Source: Prostheceraeus crozeri
Taxonomy: Eukaryota > Platyhelminthes > Polycladida > Euryleptidae
DNA length: 64,000 bases
Direction of reading: 5' to 3'
Assembly: GCA_907163375.1 (NCBI GenBank)
Contig: CAJQUW010016185.1
Coordinates: 1 to 64,000, forward strand
Numbering within the stretch: position 1 is the first letter of the stretch; the number at the start of each line of letters is the position of its first letter. Below, piece by piece: positions 10,763 to 18,417 of the stretch. The translations under genes were made by a program, and so were the position numbers. The notes beneath the pieces are model-generated. The model searched no databases. It was not told where the DNA came from and saw only the letters and a list, made by a program, of their open reading frames with translations.

Positions 10763-12420
10763 AGTAGTAAGCAAGTGACAAACACTCGACCGGCGCCCCC
10801 CCTCTAGAACGGTAGAGTGTCGTGGTCGGCCGCCGTGGTGCTTCGGGTCTGAGTCCCCCCCCCCTCTGGAACGACAGAGGTTGTGGTCTGTCGTGGTGTG
10901 CCGGCCAGGTTGGTTCACGTTCACAACATGTTCGCTGACTCCCCCCCTCTGCAACGACAGAGTGTGAGACTCGGGTGAGTTGGTCCGACCGCCTGGTTGA
11001 CGTGGGCGACCGTCCAGGTTGACGTGGGCGACCGTCTAGGTTGACGTGGGCGACCGTCCAGGTTGACGTGGGCGACCGTCTAGGTTGTCGTGGATGGTGA
11101 AATGGCTGCCAGATTCGGATTCAGCGTAAAATTCTGCATCGGTAGGGTGAGTTTCAAGGCAATCGGCGAGAAAAAATTTTTCTTCAAAATTTTAACAGAG
11201 TTAGAATTTGGGACGTTTTGGTGTGTAGCGCCAAAACGAAGCATCGGATGAGAAAACGGAGGCCAGATTCGGATTCAGCGTGAAATTCTGCATCGGTATG
11301 GTGAGTTTCAAGTCAATCGGAGAGAAAAATTTTCGCTGACGTCCCCCCCCCCTCTGGACAGCTCGCTTCGATCTTGGCTTCTAGTGGACGGATTTTGTCG
11401 TGCCATAGCTCGTTTGAAAGCTAAGAGTGAGACAAATTCACTGAAAGAATCGACTTGTTCCTATCTGTCTTCGTTTAGATGTGAGACGCCATTTAAGATT
11501 TTGGGACATTGGCGAAAAACGGCAGAGTTAGAATTTGGGACGTTTTGGGCTCTAGCTTCAAAACGAAGCATCGGATGGGAAAACGGATTTCAGATTTGGA
11601 ATCAGCGTGAAATTCTCTATCTGTATGGTGAGTTTCAAGTCAATCGGAGAGAAAAAATTTTCAACATTTTTCGAAAAAACGACAGAGTTAGAATTTTTGC
11701 GATGGTTGCCTACTGTAGAGCCAAAACGAAGCATCGGATGAGAAAATGGAGGCCAGATTCGGATTCAGCGTGAAATTTTGCATCGGTATGGTGAGATTCA
11801 AGTCAATCGGAGAGAAAAATTTTCGCTGACGTCCCCCCCCCTCTGGACAGCTTGCTTCGATTTTGGCTTCTAGTGGACGGATTTTGTCGTGCGATAGCTC
11901 GTTTGAAAGCTAAGAGTGAGACAAATTCAGTGAAAGAATCGGCTTGTTCCTATCTGTCTTCGTTCAAAAGTTAGAGCGGTTACGAGATTTTAGGTCGGAG
12001 CTCGCTCACCTGAAAAAATCCTAAGTGTCAGAGTGGCTTTGTATGGGTAAAAATTTGAAAATTTTCCAAAGTGTGGAATTTCGACCTGGGACCGTCACCA
12101 AAACATTTTTCATCAAATTTTGAAATTTCACTGACGTCTCCCCCCTCTGGACAGCTTGCTTCGATTTTGGCTTCCAGTGGACGGATTTTGTCGTGCGATA
12201 GCTCGTTTGAAAGCTAAGAGTGAGACAAATTCAGTGAAAGAATCGGCTTGTTCCTATCTGTCTTCGTTTAGATGTGAGACACCATTTAAGATTTTGGGAC
12301 ATTGGCGAAAAACGACAGAGTTAGAATTTGGGACGTTTTGGGTTGTAGCACCAAAACGAAGGCTCGGATGGGTAAACGGAGGCCAGATTTCGAATCAGCT
12401 TGATGTTATTGTCCAATGAG
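10763..12420. repeat. left terminal inverted repeat of element 1
   Basis: The outermost 17 bases pair with 34575-34591. The repeat contains blocks separated by C-runs (G-runs on the other strand) near 10795, 10855, 10945, 11345, 11835 and 12137. Units of about 300-480 bp carry the words CTAGTGGACGGATTTTGTCG and GACAAATTCA(C/G)TGAAAG. Four short copies of a 24-bp word (GGTTGACGTGGGCGACCGTC) stand in tandem at about 10990-11085. Open frames through it are repeat by-products. The inner limit is set where similarity to the right repeat stops. Confidence 0.88.
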
Positions 12421-12562
12421 GATCATCATCCAATGAGAATCAAGCATTTCTTTATAAATAGCGAGCCTTCCACAGTGAGAATCATTCCATCGTTGAATCA
12501 CACGAGTGACGGACGCACATTTTCTCTCTCTTTCTAGTTCCCTGTTCTATTATCCAACTAAA
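12421..12562 (+). promoter_or_regulatory. promoter of the left spliced gene
   Basis: Two CCAAT words (TCCAATGAGGATC near 12413 and TCCAATGAGAATC near 12431) lie upstream of a TATA-like TTTATAAATAG at about 12453. About 100 bases of leader follow, ending in CTAAAATG at 12563. Its position just inside the terminal repeat suits an early promoter. The assignment is from motifs only. Confidence 0.6.
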
Positions 12563-13338
12563 ATGGTAAGTCGTTACTTCCCTCCCTCTCCTCCCTTGAA
12601 CGTAAACTTAATACAATCTTTTTTCATTTTCAGGCATCTACTCCATCTGCTGCACTAGTAGGACAAAATGGCGGTCAAACGTTACAAGGTTCGCTACGGT
12701 CAGATCATCTACAACTGAGGCCAGTGGAAGAAACATCCAAGGTACATAATCCTACACCGCTACAGCGTAAATTTAAACAAGCCTTGCGTTATGATGATCA
12801 TAGCGTAGTACTCCAAACGGGAATGCTCCCTTCCACGGATGTCAAGATAATGCACAATCAGTATGGGGACTACATACTGATCCCCGTGAGTCCGTACATT
12901 CGCCACCAACTTGATATTATTGAGGAGTACGTGACATTAAATATGGACATTCCTACTCCTCTTGCTCAAGAGTGGAAGGCGAGAGATGACAAGGATACTC
13001 CCTATAGAAAGATTTGGGATGGTAATCACATTTGCCTACCGGTATCACATTGGTGTACTTACTATAAGAAGGAGGGAGATCATTCAATACCCATCAGATG
13101 TGATGAGCTCGGAGAAGGTACTTGGGATATCCTTTTCAAAGTGAATGGGCTATATTATGGTCGACACAAGGATAATAAAATAGCCTCTCTCTCCATGCAT
13201 ATGGAATCCATCCTATATATTCCGAAACCACCCAACGTGGACGACATAATTGATCAAATCCTCAACAGCAGTGGTACGAAGCGCAAGTCGGAGAAGAATG
13301 CTGCATCAAAACGCAAATCAAAGAAGGAGAATTATTAG
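12563..13338 (+). CDS. unknown 235-aa protein with methionine-only first exon
   Basis: The first exon contributes only the ATG at 12563-12565. The intron is 12566-12633 (GTAAGT...TTTTCAG, 68 bases) and exon 2 is 12634-13338. Without splicing the frame has no ATG near its start; the open frame would begin at a GTG at 12724. The protein starts M-A-S-T, is mixed alpha/beta in character, and ends with a Lys/Arg-rich tail (KRKSEKNAASKRKSKK) that looks like a nuclear localisation signal. I do not recognise the family. Its position beside the terminal repeat mirrors that of the polymerase gene at the other side, whose first intron has the same layout. Confidence 0.75.
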
Positions 13339-13372
13339 TCCTTTCCTAACTCTACCCTATGACAATTCGCTT

Positions 13373-13498
13373 ATGTGCTTTGAGTGTCGTAGACGTGGTC
13401 TTATTAGATAAACTTTACTTCTTCGTTGTCATCATATCATTTGTGTATTTTGTCGTGAAAAGCATCGATGTAATTCTTCATTTTGTAATATGTTATAG
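13373..13498 (+). pseudogene. RING-finger remnant with an in-frame stop
   Basis: From an ATG at 13373 the frame reads C-F-E-C, then after a TAA at 13409 continues to CHHIICVFC and two more Cys before TAG at 13496. The spacing from the first CxxC to the His and the second CxxC is the same as in the RING of element 2 (58130-58281). The TAA sits exactly in the loop between the first and second zinc ligands. So this looks like a decayed or truncated IAP-type RING gene. It overlaps nothing else and could also serve as the intron in front of the exonuclease exon. Confidence 0.5.
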
Positions 13499-13532
13499 AA
13501 CGTTTCCTTAGATGTGTAAATTTCCGTTTTAG

Positions 13533-14081
13533 GCTTCTATCATCATTTTTATGGATTGTGAGGGTGAACCTGTACAGGAGCTCAGTGCTATTGCTATGAA
13601 CAATTGGACATATCAGATTGTTAGTGTCTATCATCAACATGCCAACTGCGATCCCAATGTTGATCAATGGGCGAGAAAACACATTCATGGACTTAATCTG
13701 AAATATTTGCAAGACTATGGCTTTTCTTGTGAAAGTGCTCTTCTTATTGACTTTAAACGATGGTTAGCTGCTTTCAATGTTATACGCATCTTTTGTAATA
13801 ATCCTGGTAAGGAGAGGAAAGTATTTCCCAATCTAATCATTGATGATATTTTGCTCCCGCCTTGGGATAGTAGAGTGAATCAACATTATCATGAAGTCAC
13901 GAAACGTTTTAAGGATTTGTGTGTTCCTATTTTGTCTGTTCGTTGTAGTAGCTACGTTCATAACCAATGCTTCTTTCCTCCTTACCTCAACACTGCGAAA
14001 GTCCTGTATGGTTATCATTGCTCGCTGTATGATAGTTATCAGCTGTATCTATTTTATCTCTTTCAAACCATTGATTTATAA
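13533..14081 (+). CDS. DEDD-type 3'-5' exonuclease-like protein, spliced start
   Basis: An acceptor TTCCGTTTTAG ends at 13532 and the exon opens A-S-I-I-I-F-M-D-C-E-G. The hydrophobic strand ending in MDCEG is the ExoI motif (DxE) of DnaQ/TREX-like exonucleases, and this strand lies upstream of the first ATG (13551), so the exon must be spliced to an earlier start. The only good donor after an ATG upstream is at 12563, the methionine-only exon of the preceding gene, which implies alternative splicing. Later blocks HIHGLNLKYL and DFKRWLAAFN resemble the ExoII neighbourhood. The last Asp motif is not obvious. Role: probably proofreading or end processing during element replication. About 183 residues including the first Met. 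Confidence 0.55.
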   Translation, partial: ASIIIFMDCEGEPVQELSAIAMNNWTYQIVSVYHQHANCDPNVDQWARKHIHGLNLKYLQDYGFSCESALLIDFKRWLAAFNVIRIFCNNPGKERKVFPNLIIDDILLPPWDSRVNQHYHEVTKRFKDLCVPILSVRCSSYVHNQCFFPPYLNTAKVLYGYHCSLYDSYQLYLFYLFQTIDL

Positions 14082-14168
14082 TGCATGCTTGTTACAGTTA
14101 TTCAATAAATGTTACTATGAGAAGAGTTGTTGTTTTCATGCAATGGATGGGTTAGTTAAAGGGCGATC

Positions 14169-14474
14169 ATGTCTTTCTCAAACGACTGCGGAACATTACG
14201 TTTTCATAGGCAAAGTTTAAAAGGAGCTGTTCAAGATTATGTGATAAATTTTCATAAAGATGAGACCGACATCGAAGCAGTGGTCGATGATGCTAGCACT
14301 CTATTTCTAGAGTTAATGAATACATTCTCTGATAGCATTGTCATGGCGCGATTAGTTGCGAAAATTAAGTTTAGTCATTTTGGAAAGGAAGAGGTGGAAA
14401 GTCGCTCTTTCCATTTTGCTTCTTATTCAATGGAAGTGGTAGATCACCCCGAAGAATTTTTAAAAGACATATGA
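14169..14474 (+). CDS. unknown 101-aa acidic protein
   Basis: The frame starts MSFSNDCGTL and has a helical, acidic middle (DETDIEAVVDDASTLFLELM). No family is recognised. It sits in a run of small genes between the exonuclease and the basic core protein, and its TGA overlaps the ATG of the next small frame by ATGA, which supports it as part of a compact cluster. No counterpart in element 2 is clear. Confidence 0.5.
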   Translation: MSFSNDCGTLRFHRQSLKGAVQDYVINFHKDETDIEAVVDDASTLFLELMNTFSDSIVMARLVAKIKFSHFGKEEVESRSFHFASYSMEVVDHPEEFLKDI

Positions 14475-14578
14475 TAAAAATTGCTGAACGTCTTAACGCA
14501 TTTAACCATCATGGTAGCAGTCTAGTGATTGAAGCGATTTCAGATATTCACATTCAACTTTCCATAAAGAAAAATTGA
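14471..14578 (+). CDS. tiny 35-aa protein overlapping its neighbour
   Basis: The ATG at 14471 overlaps the preceding stop (ATGA) and the frame ends with TGA at 14576, three bases before the next ATG at 14581. The product is a single predicted helix with a basic end. Its tight fit between two genes is the only support. Confidence 0.35.
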   Translation: MIKIAERLNAFNHHGSSLVIEAISDIHIQLSIKKN

Positions 14579-14580
14579 AA

Positions 14581-14904
14581 ATGCAGTGGTACTTGATTGT
14601 AGCACAACTGGTTTTCGAGCTATGTCTGCTCACTCTCGAAGTATATTCCTTCTGTACATGCGTCTATTATTTAGAAAAGGCTAGCAAATTCATATCTTCA
14701 AAAAGACTTGCTATAGACATCAGTAACGGTGAAACTATGTGTTGCGATGTATGTAAGCGAAAGGATGGAAATGAAAAGCGCATCTTCAAGAGATGTAAGC
14801 ATGCTTTTTGTCAACGCTGTTTCATACGTAATTGCATTCAACTTTGCCAATGTAACCACTGTGACATTGCTCATTTCGAGTGTCACTTATGTCGCAATAG
14901 TTAG
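14581..14904 (+). CDS. membrane-anchored RING-like zinc protein
   Basis: The first 30 residues are a hydrophobic segment (LIVAQLVFELCLLTLEVYSF) likely to be a signal anchor. The C-terminal half is a C3HC4-like cluster: CCDVCKRKDG, then CKHAFCQRC, then CQCNHC and CHLC. Such proteins are usually ubiquitin ligases; anchoring would place it on a host membrane. I chose the ATG at 14581 because it directly follows the previous stop. The ligand order fits a RING, but the last pair is crowded, so an unusual zinc fold is possible. Element 2 has a different RING gene in the same part of the cluster. Confidence 0.65.
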   Translation: MQWYLIVAQLVFELCLLTLEVYSFCTCVYYLEKASKFISSKRLAIDISNGETMCCDVCKRKDGNEKRIFKRCKHAFCQRCFIRNCIQLCQCNHCDIAHFECHLCRNS

Positions 14905-14909
14905 TACCT

Positions 14910-14917
14910 ATGCAAAT
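14910..14917 (+). promoter_or_regulatory. octamer ATGCAAAT before the basic protein gene
   Basis: ATGCAAAT lies 38 bases before the ATG at 14956. It is one of six such sites in front of gene clusters of element 1. Confidence 0.55.
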
Positions 14918-14955
14918 GTGGTAAAGATAGGTTTTAGCAAAGACTAACACGGAAA

Positions 14956-15312
14956 ATGGCGAAACGTAAAATGACGAAACGTAAAAGTCAAAAGTTTTCT
15001 TCAGCCATTCAAGCTCTCCGACGAATGAAAGCAAATCAGCGATACAATGCTATACGACATGCTAACGATAAATTCATTTGTGAAATTATTTCTCATGTGA
15101 GGAAGTTGAGGACGAAGAAATTAGCGCCAAAACAACGAAAGTTACTTAAGCGATATGCTACGAAATTGCGTTTCATCTCCAATCCTAAAGTCGCCCTTCA
15201 AAGAAAGAGGAAAACTCTAACACAAAAGGGCGGTTTCCTTTCAGCAATACTTCCAATGATAGCTCCTGCCGTGGGCAACCTATTGGGAAATATCTTTGGC
15301 TCTAAGCGTTAA
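14956..15312 (+). CDS. basic virion-core-like protein, 118 aa
   Basis: This Lys/Arg-rich protein has a conserved pattern: helices with LRRMKANQRYNAIRHANDKF, a basic stretch AKKLAPKQRKLLKRY, and a C-terminal TQKGGFLSAILPMIAP tail ending in hydrophobic glycine-rich sequence. The homologue in element 2 is 58946-59311. Small proteins of this type accompany the F54H12.2-like capsid gene in many invertebrate genomes, as I recall. It may condense DNA or lie under the capsid. The QKGG word before the hydrophobic tail resembles a site for the element's own adenain/Ulp1-type protease. The gene is the first after an octamer motif. Confidence 0.75.
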   Translation: MAKRKMTKRKSQKFSSAIQALRRMKANQRYNAIRHANDKFICEIISHVRKLRTKKLAPKQRKLLKRYATKLRFISNPKVALQRKRKTLTQKGGFLSAILPMIAPAVGNLLGNIFGSKR

Positions 15313-15314
15313 TT

Positions 15315-15322
15315 ATGCAAAT
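15315..15322 (+). promoter_or_regulatory. octamer ATGCAAAT before the ATPase cluster
   Basis: ATGCAAAT immediately follows the end of the basic protein gene and lies 21 bases before the ATPase ATG at 15344. The next three genes (230-aa protein, Cys-rich protein, integrase) have no motif of their own. Confidence 0.55.
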
Positions 15323-15343
15323 GTTGAGTCTCAAAGTAATAAA

Positions 15344-15961
15344 ATGGATTTCAGACTTCAATGTGATAAAGTTCTGACTGTATCAGGTCCATCTCATGCA
15401 GGTAAAACTGTTTTCACGCTGAATTTATTGGATAAAAGAAGGGAGTTGTTTAAGGAACCTATCAATCGAGTGATTTGGTGTTATGGTATTTATCAACCGT
15501 CGCTGTTTCAGGAATTGCAAAGTCGCAACTTTATTCGACATGAAGGAATTATTCCAGTGGATAAACTTCAGTCTAATGATGTTGTTGTATTGGATGATTT
15601 ATTAAAAGAAAGTAAGAATTCAAAAGATGTTACAGATATGTTCACTCGCGCAGCACATCATAAAAGGTGTTTTATCATCTATATTACACAAAATTTGTTT
15701 CCTGATGGAAAAGAAGCTCGTACACGAAACCTGAATACACACTATTATGCTATTTTCAAGAATCCGCGAGATAAAAGTCAATTTGAAATTTTAGCGCGAC
15801 AAGTTGCACCCAGAGGATCAAAAGCCTTAATTGAAATTTTTCAAGCAGCTACTGAAAAACCATACGGTTACTTATTCATTGACTTTACGCAAGAGTGTCC
15901 GGAAGAATTTAGATTTCGAAGTGATATTTTGAAAACTCCCATGATTATCTACAAACTGTGA
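15344..15961 (+). CDS. packaging-type ATPase (FtsK/HerA-like)
   Basis: The 205-residue protein has a Walker A motif GPSHAGKT at residues 15-22 and a Walker B motif VVVLDD at 80-85. The start MDF is chosen because element 2 has the same start (MDFHLHC). Later conserved blocks are FTRAAHHKRCFIIYITQN, FKNPRDKSQ and FIDFTQECPEE. ATPases of this type drive genome packaging in Polintons, adenovirus-like and PRD1-like viruses. The stop overlaps the start region of the next gene. It leads a cluster with the integrase at its end. Confidence 0.9.
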   Translation: MDFRLQCDKVLTVSGPSHAGKTVFTLNLLDKRRELFKEPINRVIWCYGIYQPSLFQELQSRNFIRHEGIIPVDKLQSNDVVVLDDLLKESKNSKDVTDMFTRAAHHKRCFIIYITQNLFPDGKEARTRNLNTHYYAIFKNPRDKSQFEILARQVAPRGSKALIEIFQAATEKPYGYLFIDFTQECPEEFRFRSDILKTPMIIYKL

Positions 15962-15975
15962 GTTCTTATTCTCGC

Positions 15976-16650
15976 ATGATTGTTATTCCTCAGGATGAAT
16001 ATGTACAATTGACTGCCATGCAGCAAGTAAAGCAACCTCTTGCAAATAAAATGTATAGGAAAGAAATAGATTATCAGCAAAATGTTCACATCAAAGATCC
16101 ACATCGTGCTGTATTATTACAATCGGAAACTGTTGAGCAATTGAAAAACTTGAAGAATAAGATGCGTGACTCTGTATCGACTGCTACACCTTTAGCATCT
16201 CGCGCACATGCCATATCTCTTTTCAACAGTATTGAACCCCATCTCAATGTAAATGATAGAGGAGAAATCATTACAGATGAAAATAAAGTGATTGATGCTT
16301 CACGTTATGAAGACTTGATTCAGTATGCGACACGTAGAAAGCGCCGTCAGGGCTATGTTCCACCTGGTTGGTCATACTTTCTTAAACTATTGAAAAAGCA
16401 TAATGTGCCAAAATTTGCTTTAAATAATGAGACATTGAAAGAACTTGATTCAACAGTGGCTACTACTCCAATGCTTCAGGCGATGAAAATGCCAACAAAT
16501 TGGTTTAAGACGTCACCTGCTACATCCCCTCCCACACTCACTAAGCAAACAAGAGGAAGAACTCGACGTAGATCTACATCGCCACCAAAACTGGTAAAAG
16601 GAAAACGTAAAACAGCTCCTCCTAGGAAATACATGTTCTCAGACTATTAA
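15976..16650 (+). CDS. conserved element protein of unknown function, about 224 aa
   Basis: The frame is homologous to 60004-60648 in element 2: both open with (M)I(V/A)IPQ(D/E)EY and share LFNSIEPHLN/LYRSLEPNLK, a middle EDLI..A.R.RR and W.(Y/F)FLK..KK(H/F)NVPK. The C-terminal part is basic and Pro/Thr-rich. In element 2 the gene starts at an ATG that overlaps the ATPase stop; here that codon is GTG (15958), so the first ATG is 15976, five codons into the alignment. Structural or scaffolding roles are possible, but I cannot assign one. It ends one base before the Cys-rich gene. Confidence 0.75.
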   Translation: MIVIPQDEYVQLTAMQQVKQPLANKMYRKEIDYQQNVHIKDPHRAVLLQSETVEQLKNLKNKMRDSVSTATPLASRAHAISLFNSIEPHLNVNDRGEIITDENKVIDASRYEDLIQYATRRKRRQGYVPPGWSYFLKLLKKHNVPKFALNNETLKELDSTVATTPMLQAMKMPTNWFKTSPATSPPTLTKQTRGRTRRRSTSPPKLVKGKRKTAPPRKYMFSDY

Positions 16651-16651
16651 T

Positions 16652-16867
16652 ATGAAGCAGATGTGTTGCTTGCCATGTAATGAGCCGCCAGAGGTGAATG
16701 TCGTTGTCACTTGCACTTGCTGCGCCAGCTCTCATAATGAAACCCCTAAGCAATGTGAACACGATCGCAAAACCGCTAAAGCTAAATGCTGCAGTTGTTG
16801 TAAATGTAGAAAGGCAAGAAAACAAAAAGATGAGAAGGAGGAAAAAGAGTCAGCCGTCATCGACTGA
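16652..16867 (+). CDS. small Cys-rich protein, 71 aa
   Basis: The protein starts MKQMCCLPCNE and has 12 Cys in pairs (CTCC, CCSCC) and a charged Lys/Glu tail. Element 2 has a homologue at 60648-60842 starting MKKLCCIPCSE, in the same place. The conserved N-terminal CC.PC.E suggests metal binding or palmitoylation. The end overlaps the integrase start by 38 bases. Function unknown. Confidence 0.65.
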   Translation: MKQMCCLPCNEPPEVNVVVTCTCCASSHNETPKQCEHDRKTAKAKCCSCCKCRKARKQKDEKEEKESAVID

Positions 16868-17918
16868 ACGTTTGAAGTCAATCTATTATGATGTAAAACA
16901 TCCGGCAGGATTTGCATCTATCAAGAAATTATCAAAAGCGAGTGGTCTTCCACAATCACAAGTGAAACGATGGTTAAAGGGTCAGGCTACCTATACACTC
17001 CACAAACAAGCGAAAAAGAAGTACCGCACCCGCCATTATATTGTTCATGACATCGATGAACAGTGGCAAGCAGATTTGTGCGATGTTGCCTCCATTTCAA
17101 AACATAACTCGGGCAATAATTTTATTTTAACCGTCATTGATATTTTCTCGCGTTATGCGTGGGCTCAACCTTTAAAAACTAAAGAAGGGAAAGGAGTAGC
17201 AAAAGCATTCCAAACAATATTTCGAGAAGGTCGCATTCCAAAAAGAATTCAGAGTGATCAAGGAAAAGAGTTTGAAAATCAGCATGTGACAAGATTATTT
17301 GAGAGGCATGACATTGAGTTGTTTAGTGTAAAGAGCGCTTATAAAGCTGCACTCGTTGAACGTTTTAATCGCACATTAAAAAATCGCTTGTGGCGACATT
17401 TTACTGCCAACTTGACACAAAATTGGACAAAGGTTCTACAAGATACACTCCATGCCTACAATCACTCTATCCATCGTTCTATTGGACTCAGACCAGTAGA
17501 TGTAAATGCTGACAATGTAGATAAAGTGCGCGAATCATTCCAACGTAAACGCACTCATGTGAAAAGTGATGTGAAAATTGGCGATAAAGTTCGTATCTCA
17601 AAAGTGAAAAGTGTTTTTGCTAAAGGGTACCTTCCGAATTGGACAGAGGAGGTATTTACAGTATCAAGGATTAATCAAAAAGACTCTTCGACCACCTACA
17701 AGTTGAAAGATTACGATAATGAAGAAATTGAGGGTAGCTTTTACCGCGATGAGATTGAGGTAGTCACTGAAAGTGAAACATATTTGGTAGAGAAAATCAT
17801 TCGATGTAAAAAACGGCAAGGTGAAGAATGGTGTCTTGTTAAATGGACTGGTTATCCTTCAAGTATGAACTCTTGGATGCGTCGTGCCGACATCTTTCAT
17901 CTAAGTGATCGACAGTGA
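16830..17918 (+). CDS. retrovirus-type integrase with chromodomain
   Basis: The 362-residue protein begins with a basic stretch, then a helix-turn-helix-like segment (SIYYDVKHPAGFASIKKLSK to QVKRWLKGQ). The catalytic core carries D82 (QWQADL), D143 (IQSDQGKEF) and E177 (LVERFNRTL). An SH3-like segment (KIGDKVRISKVKSVF) and a C-terminal chromodomain (YLVEKIIRC...WCLVKWTGYP...SWMRR) follow. I chose ATG 16830 because the homologue in element 2 starts at the matching place; the frame is open further upstream to 16698. The enzyme would insert the linear element, generating the observed 6-bp duplication, and the chromodomain would steer it to marked chromatin. Confidence 0.93.
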   Translation: MRRRKKSQPSSTERLKSIYYDVKHPAGFASIKKLSKASGLPQSQVKRWLKGQATYTLHKQAKKKYRTRHYIVHDIDEQWQADLCDVASISKHNSGNNFILTVIDIFSRYAWAQPLKTKEGKGVAKAFQTIFREGRIPKRIQSDQGKEFENQHVTRLFERHDIELFSVKSAYKAALVERFNRTLKNRLWRHFTANLTQNWTKVLQDTLHAYNHSIHRSIGLRPVDVNADNVDKVRESFQRKRTHVKSDVKIGDKVRISKVKSVFAKGYLPNWTEEVFTVSRINQKDSSTTYKLKDYDNEEIEGSFYRDEIEVVTESETYLVEKIIRCKKRQGEEWCLVKWTGYPSSMNSWMRRADIFHLSDRQ

Positions 17919-17921
17919 TTC

Positions 17922-17929
17922 ATGCAAAG
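17922..17929 (+). promoter_or_regulatory. octamer ATGCAAAG before the capsid cluster
   Basis: ATGCAAAG begins 4 bases after the integrase stop and lies 30 bases before the ATG at 17960. It precedes a three-gene cluster: core-like protein, capsid, protease. Confidence 0.55.
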
Positions 17930-17959
17930 TTGTAACTAACAATGTTTAGGGTTTGAGCT

Positions 17960-18415
17960 ATGAATCCAACTGCCTCATTTTATTCACGACCCTCCTATGT
18001 AAGTGGCGGACGACAAATTTACATCGGTGCTCGCCGCCAACGTGGAGGTAGCATACTTGGTGCACTGAAATCTGTTGTAGCACCTCTCATATCCAATGTC
18101 GGTAGATCTTTAAAACGAAATGTTTTAAGTAATGCCGTTGGCTTTGCTGGTGATGTTGCTAGTGATCTTTCCAGAGGTAGAAGTTTTAAGAGCAGTTTGT
18201 TGAATCGTGGGAAGGAACGCGGTTTAAAAACATTGAAGCAGACCTTTGCTGGTGTTACTCAAGGAAAGAAATCATCTAAACGAATGAATAAAGGAAGGAG
18301 GAAACATCGCGGAGCTGGTAAGGTGCGATCTTCAGTCAAAAGGCATTCACGCAAACGTCGCAGAGGCTCTAATCATTCATCAGGCGCTAAACGACGACGC
18401 TGCTATAACTTCTAA
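17960..18415 (+). CDS. basic core or minor virion protein, 151 aa
   Basis: The N-terminus TASFYSRPSYVSGG is Tyr/Ser/Gly-rich, followed by RRQRGGSILGALKSVV, an amphipathic helix region (VGFAGDVASDLSRG), and a strongly basic tail (RKHRGAGKVRSSVKRHSRKR and KRRRC). The homologue in element 2 (61958-62350) has the same plan, with RRQKGD at the QRGG place. The plan resembles adenovirus core or pVI-like precursors that the viral protease trims, but no direct homology is claimed. It stands 2 bases before the capsid gene. Confidence 0.7.
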   Translation: MNPTASFYSRPSYVSGGRQIYIGARRQRGGSILGALKSVVAPLISNVGRSLKRNVLSNAVGFAGDVASDLSRGRSFKSSLLNRGKERGLKTLKQTFAGVTQGKKSSKRMNKGRRKHRGAGKVRSSVKRHSRKRRRGSNHSSGAKRRRCYNF

Positions 18416-18417
18416 TC

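Noticed and set aside
10751..12419. Open frames with SRGGGD-like and MDGFCRAIARLKAKSE peptides in the left terminal repeat
   Set aside because: The peptides come from the G/C runs and units of the terminal repeat and occur also in the right repeat and in the orphan fragment.
16698..16829. Longer integrase start at 16698
   Set aside because: The added residues overlap the conserved Cys-rich gene in another frame, and the homologue in element 2 starts at the place that matches 16830.
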